A stretch of DNA of 7,211 nt, from NCBI GenBank assembly GCA_031286005.1, contig JAITVC010000289.1:1-7211 (forward strand), given 5' to 3'. A program made the translations under genes and the position numbers. Within the stretch, counting starts at the first letter, position 1, and each line of letters opens with the position of its first letter. Of this stretch, positions 4,300-7,211 are shown one piece after another. Under the pieces are notes generated by a model that had not been told where the DNA came from, did not search any database, and worked only from the letters and a program-made list of their open reading frames with translations. This DNA comes from Bacteroidales bacterium. Lineage in GTDB: Bacteria > Bacteroidota > Bacteroidia > Bacteroidales > P3.

Positions 4300-5755
4300 A
4301 ATTTTCCTAACCTTTTTTTGTTTATGGATTGGCACAAGCCTGTTGGCACAAGCCAAACGCGACACCATCTTTATTTACGACACCATTCGAGTAACGGTAA
4401 AACGTCCGGTTCCACCCCCCACCGAGAATTTTTTTGAGGAACCGACTGCAACCTTTTCAAAAGATAGCATCATTATAGATGAAAACTTAAAACAAAAATC
4501 TATTATGAGCAATTTCAGACAATCGGCCAACAATTTCATCCGCATGGTAGCGGTGGGGACTATGGCCGCAATTTCAAGTGTGGCGCCGATGGTGGCGCAA
4601 GAAAACGTTGACACGATACAGGTGGTTGAAGAAAAACCTGTCATTGTTGATACGGTTAAGAAAGTTATTCGGGAAGTTATTGAGGAGTTTGTTGACGGCG
4701 GAAGCGACAGTGTGCTGAAACAGGCGCCGGTAAACATTAGTTTCATTTATCCGATGAGTATTTATGGCGTGCATTCCCAAGAGTACGAGTACAATTTTTC
4801 GGTTGGCGCTCTAACTGATGTGGCTGGTGGGATTAACGGGATTCAATGGTCGGGCATCTACAATCAAGTGAATGGCAGTATGCGTGGTATTCAATGGGCC
4901 GGATTAATGAATCTTTCCGGACAGGTTGAGGGCATTCAATGGGCGGGGATTTGCAACTTTTCCAAAGAAGTGAAAGGACTTCAATGGGCCGGTATTTTGA
5001 ACCAATCGGGTAATATGAGAGGCATTCAATCAGCCGGGATTGTAAGTATTGCCGATGATGTGGAAGGCATTCAATGGAGCGGCATTTACAATGCTGCCGA
5101 TTCCCTTTCGGGGATGCAAGCGAGCGCCATTGCCAACGAGGCAAAGTATGTGCATGGTGCACAAATGGCCGGTATCTATAATCGTGCCGACGAAGTGAAA
5201 GGTCTTCAAATTGGCTTTGTGAACTCTACTAAAACTTTGTCGGGCGTGCAAATCGGTTTCTTCAACAAAGTGGATACGATTAAAAGCGGGGTTTCGATAG
5301 GCTTGTTCAATTTCTTGAAGAAAGATCGTTTCCAAGAATTGGAATTTAGCCACAACACTTATAGTACAAGTTATCTTACTTATCGTATCGGGGGGTATAA
5401 ACTTCATGGTATAATGGCCGCAGGAACATCTTGGCAGGATGGCAATTTAGCCTTTCGGTTGGGCGTTGGAAACAATACTCGCCTTGTTGGTTCGCTCTTT
5501 TTGCAAAGCGCCATTTATGCCAATAATGTATCCTATTACAGGCGAGATATGAAGTTAGAGTATCAAGATAATTTTGGTACGTTAAGTTGCGGTTTGGCCT
5601 ATTATTGGGGTGACAAAATCGGGTTGAAAATCACACCTGCCTTCAACTATTGGGTAGATTGGGATGGATTTGGCGATGACAGACGTTCTTCGTTTAAAGA
5701 CCATGCTTTGTCGTGGGATGTTAGTTTGGATGTAGGTTTATCCATTAAATTCTAA
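4289..5755 (+). CDS. Outer-membrane-like protein with 15-residue GIQWAG repeats (LA_2272-type)
   Basis: A 488-residue exported protein. The N-terminus is a signal peptide (IFLTFFCLWIGTSLLAQA, cleavage about 22/23), followed by DTIFIYDTIRVTVKRP. A second signal-like segment starts at Met73 (4505): RMVAVGTMAAISSVAPMVAQ (85-104), again followed by a DTIQVV...KP linker. Residues 184-338 hold eleven repeats of 15 residues (G at 184, 200, 215, 230, 245, 260, 275, 290, 305, 319, 334), pattern GIQWAGIxNxSxxVx, shifting to GLQIGFVN near the end; this resembles LA_2272-family surface repeats. The C-terminal 150 residues show alternating polar/aromatic residues and end in IKF, as in outer-membrane beta-barrels. 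The start at 4289 overlaps the sigma gene by 11 bp. Function is not known; as the partner of an ECF sigma it could be the regulon's main product or the envelope sensor. The internal ATG may give a second, shorter product. Confidence 0.82.
   Translation: MRTKIFLTFFCLWIGTSLLAQAKRDTIFIYDTIRVTVKRPVPPPTENFFEEPTATFSKDSIIIDENLKQKSIMSNFRQSANNFIRMVAVGTMAAISSVAPMVAQENVDTIQVVEEKPVIVDTVKKVIREVIEEFVDGGSDSVLKQAPVNISFIYPMSIYGVHSQEYEYNFSVGALTDVAGGINGIQWSGIYNQVNGSMRGIQWAGLMNLSGQVEGIQWAGICNFSKEVKGLQWAGILNQSGNMRGIQSAGIVSIADDVEGIQWSGIYNAADSLSGMQASAIANEAKYVHGAQMAGIYNRADEVKGLQIGFVNSTKTLSGVQIGFFNKVDTIKSGVSIGLFNFLKKDRFQELEFSHNTYSTSYLTYRIGGYKLHGIMAAGTSWQDGNLAFRLGVGNNTRLVGSLFLQSAIYANNVSYYRRDMKLEYQDNFGTLSCGLAYYWGDKIGLKITPAFNYWVDWDGFGDDRRSSFKDHALSWDVSLDVGLSIKF
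4444..4475 (+). promoter_or_regulatory. Putative internal ECF-sigma promoter (copy 2)
   Basis: gactgcaaccttttcaaa (4444-4461), 5 bp, gcatcatta (4467-4475): 28 of 32 bases identical to 3227-3258, with all but one of the differences falling inside the 5-bp spacer. It lies inside the coding sequence of the repeat protein, 29 bp before the in-frame ATG at 4505 that begins a second signal-peptide-like stretch. The bases in between are A-rich like a leader. This supports an internal transcription start for a 416-residue product; it is inference from the repeat and its position. Confidence 0.4.
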
Positions 5756-5808
5756 TCACGTCATCTTAAGGTCGTATTGCATGCGCCCTTACTACATTCA
5801 AACCTACT

Positions 5809-5844
5809 TTATAAACCTTATAAACTTTACAAACTTTATAAACT
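5809..5844. repeat. Four 9-bp tandem repeats before the lipoprotein gene
   Basis: ttataaacc, ttataaact, ttacaaact and ttataaact follow one another without gaps, ending 9 bp before the ATG at 5854. The gap between the two genes is 98 bp and has no terminator-like hairpin and no TAnnTTTG element, so the lipoprotein may be read through from upstream. The repeat would form an unstructured A/T-rich leader; changes in copy number could alter translation. Confidence 0.75.
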
Positions 5845-5853
5845 CTTAATATC

Positions 5854-6741
5854 ATGAAAAAAATAACATATATCCTTATAGCAACTTTATTAATCAGTGC
5901 ATCCTGCACTCGACATGAACGCATTCGTCCATCGGGCAATTTGGTTACAGAAACCTACTCGAATTTTGGAGCCGCAATAACCGGCATCCATGTGTCTGAT
6001 GAGGCCACTCTCTACGTTTCGGAGGGCGACAAAGACCAATTGGAAATTACCATCGACGACAATGTGCTTCCGCATCTCAATCTCGAACAGATTAGAGAAG
6101 ATGTTTATATCGACTTTGACGCCATATCTTTTCTCGGAAAGGGTGCAAATATTACCATTCGTGCCACAGTTAGGGATTTGAAGAAACTTGCACTTTCGGG
6201 AGCATCCCAAGGTTATTTGGACTCCATGCAATGCGATGAATTGCGAATCGACGTGGCCGGATCTTCCAACCTCGAAGGTGATGTGTATGCCCAGACTTGC
6301 GTGATTGACCTTTCCGGATCTTCGGTTTTTTCGGGAATAATTGACGCTAATTCCGTTGAAGCCGAAGTTAAAGGCTCATCCGAATTTGATGGCAAAGTGT
6401 ATGCCGATAAATATTCGGTTAGACTTTCCGGTTCTTCGGAATATTCGGGAGCCATTTTTGCAAACTCTGTTAAAGTCAAACAGTCGGGCAGTTCTGAAAT
6501 GGAGGTAGAAGGCGAGTGCGGGGAATTAGACTTGGATTTGGAAGACGCCAGCAGGTTTTTAGACTATGAAATGTCTTGCGATGATTTGAACGCTAAATTA
6601 TCTGGAGCAAGTCATGTAAGATGCACTGTTTTTGAAACATTGAGATGCCGCTTGTCCGGTGCAAGTACCTTGCGTTATGACGGCTATCCTCGTCTTGTGG
6701 AACACGACCTTTCGGGTTCATCCGATTTAAAACCACGCTAA
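5854..6741 (+). CDS. GIN-domain (DUF2807) lipoprotein with ten beta-helix-like repeats
   Basis: A 295-residue lipoprotein. The signal peptide MKKITYILIATLLISASC ends at Cys18, the probable lipidation site. The residues after it (TRHERIRPS) lack the acidic surface-export signal known in Bacteroidetes, so it may stay on the periplasmic side (inference). A strand-rich segment (about 31-110, with ITGIHVSDEATLYVSEG) is the typical opening of the GIN domain (putative autotransporter-adhesin head). Then a GSS/GAS motif recurs at 116, 136, 155, 174, 193, 212, 231 (DAS), 251, 269 and 288, every 18-20 residues, one turn of a beta-solenoid each. Six cysteines lie in the solenoid (127, 149, 222, 242, 259, 265), which could form disulfides. 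The biochemical role of GIN proteins is not established. Such genes often sit beside sigma factors and PspC/LiaF-like membrane proteins, as here, which suggests an envelope-stress role. Confidence 0.88.
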   Translation: MKKITYILIATLLISASCTRHERIRPSGNLVTETYSNFGAAITGIHVSDEATLYVSEGDKDQLEITIDDNVLPHLNLEQIREDVYIDFDAISFLGKGANITIRATVRDLKKLALSGASQGYLDSMQCDELRIDVAGSSNLEGDVYAQTCVIDLSGSSVFSGIIDANSVEAEVKGSSEFDGKVYADKYSVRLSGSSEYSGAIFANSVKVKQSGSSEMEVEGECGELDLDLEDASRFLDYEMSCDDLNAKLSGASHVRCTVFETLRCRLSGASTLRYDGYPRLVEHDLSGSSDLKPR

Positions 6742-6759
6742 TTATTCGATAATTTTTTG

Positions 6760-6767
6760 TATCTTTG
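6760..6767 (+). promoter_or_regulatory. Primary-sigma -7 element of the LiaF-like gene
   Basis: TATCTTTG, an exact TAnnTTTG match, in the 50-bp gap after the lipoprotein stop and 24 bp before the next ATG. The flanks (aattttttg before, ctaaaaattt after) closely follow those of the promoter at 3200. No clear -33 TTTG. It would allow the membrane protein to be expressed independently of the upstream module. Confidence 0.6.
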
Positions 6768-6791
6768 CTAAAAATTTAAATCTATATCGTT

Positions 6792-7211
6792 ATGAAAAAC
6801 ACATCAAACATCAGAATCGTTGGATTAGGAATCAGTGCAAATATCGGAGTATTGCTGATTCTTGTAGGAGGCCTCTTTTTATTGAAGACTACCGGTTTCC
6901 TTTCCTTTGAAATCACTAAAATTCTAATTTCATGGCCTATGCTGCTTGTTGCACTTGGCTTGATTGCGCTGATGTGCCGGCATTTTCTCAACGCTGTTGT
7001 GTTGTTGGTGGTTGGATGTTATTTCCTATTGCCTCGAATTTATCGGGTGCAGGGACTTGAATTTCCGATGGATTTCATGATGTATAGAAATTTATTCTGG
7101 GCAGTTTTATTTATCTTGGCAGGATTGGCGGTAATTTTCAGAGATCGTTGCCGCACACATTTTCATAAGCAATGGTGTCGCAAGGCCCAAGCCGATGTTC
7201 GTCCTAATAAA
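6792..7211 (+). CDS. LiaF-like multi-span membrane protein (3' end cut off)
   Basis: An open frame of 140 codons from ATG 6792 to the window edge without a stop, so the gene is partial. Four hydrophobic stretches are visible: IGVLLILVGGLFLL (18-31), ILISWPMLLVALGLIALM (44-61), LNAVVLLVVGCYFLLP (66-81) and LFWAVLFILAGLAVIF (101-116), then a basic cytoplasmic-looking segment with RDRCRTHFHKQWCRK. The pattern of a short helix pair, the motif FEITKILISWPMLLVALGL and another pair is typical of the LiaF transmembrane domain (DUF5668-like) found in envelope-stress regulators; in Firmicutes LiaF restrains the LiaRS system. In Bacteroidetes a soluble C-terminal domain often follows, which would lie beyond the window. 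It has its own promoter 24 bp upstream. Exact function unknown. Confidence 0.75.
   Translation, partial: MKNTSNIRIVGLGISANIGVLLILVGGLFLLKTTGFLSFEITKILISWPMLLVALGLIALMCRHFLNAVVLLVVGCYFLLPRIYRVQGLEFPMDFMMYRNLFWAVLFILAGLAVIFRDRCRTHFHKQWCRKAQADVRPNK

Noticed and set aside
3790..4368. Minus-strand open frame of 192 codons opposite the sigma gene
   Set aside because: Composition reflects the antisense of the proline/glutamate-rich tail; no recognisable domain, and the plus-strand gene is well supported.
4951..4972. tgcaacttttccaaag, similar to the first block of the repeated element
   Set aside because: Lies in the repeat codons (CNFSKE), has mismatches and no second block at the right distance.
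5881..5903. Third copy of the gcaac...gcatc two-block element at the start of the lipoprotein gene
   Set aside because: Only the short cores match, the spacing is 18 instead of 19 bp, the flanking bases differ, and it lies inside the signal-peptide codons.
6782..6991. Minus-strand open frame of 69 codons
   Set aside because: Antisense shadow of the LiaF-like gene, whose hydrophobic pattern and promoter are convincing.

Overview
The window looks like chromosomal DNA of a member of the Bacteroidetes, probably Bacteroidales. The evidence is five copies of the -7 hexamer/octamer TAnnTTTG typical of that phylum's primary sigma factor (one with a perfect TTTG at 20 bp spacing), A-rich leaders instead of clear Shine-Dalgarno sequences, a repeat of the ttcgactccgctca...tgagcggagtcgaa type common between genes in this phylum, and protein families typical of it (GIN-domain lipoprotein, short ECF sigma factor, LA_2272-type repeat protein). 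Genus cannot be told from the sequence alone.

Left part (1-2827), minus strand: tRNA-Lys(UUU) with its own promoter and an intrinsic terminator, then, reading leftward from about 2815, a three-gene housekeeping cluster: family 9 (heptosyltransferase-like) glycosyltransferase, mazG (3 bp downstream), and a glyoxalase II-like metallo-beta-lactamase-fold hydrolase (97 bp downstream, across a hairpin-forming repeat).

Middle (2815-3270): a 456-bp divergent intergenic region without a credible gene. It holds an inverted repeat, six phased units of 42 bp (all starting with cgaaag), two TGACA-N3-TGTCA dyads exactly 42 bp apart in the last two units, and promoters for both directions.

Right part (3271-7211), plus strand: an apparent envelope-stress module. 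It starts with an ECF sigma factor that carries, in the same reading frame, a second half resembling a membrane-anchored anti-sigma protein. Its last 11 bp overlap a large outer-membrane-like protein with eleven 15-residue repeats and, unusually, two signal-peptide-like segments. Next come a GIN-domain lipoprotein with ten repeats of about 19 residues and, from its own promoter, a LiaF-like membrane protein cut off by the window end.

The most notable observation is a 32-bp element just upstream of the sigma gene that recurs (28 of 32 identical) inside the next gene, just before the in-frame ATG that begins its second signal peptide. The two outer blocks (18 and 9 bp) are identical, while the 5 bp between them differ but keep their length. 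This is what two promoters for one alternative sigma factor would look like, so the fused sigma may drive itself and a shorter internal product. This is inference and has not been tested.
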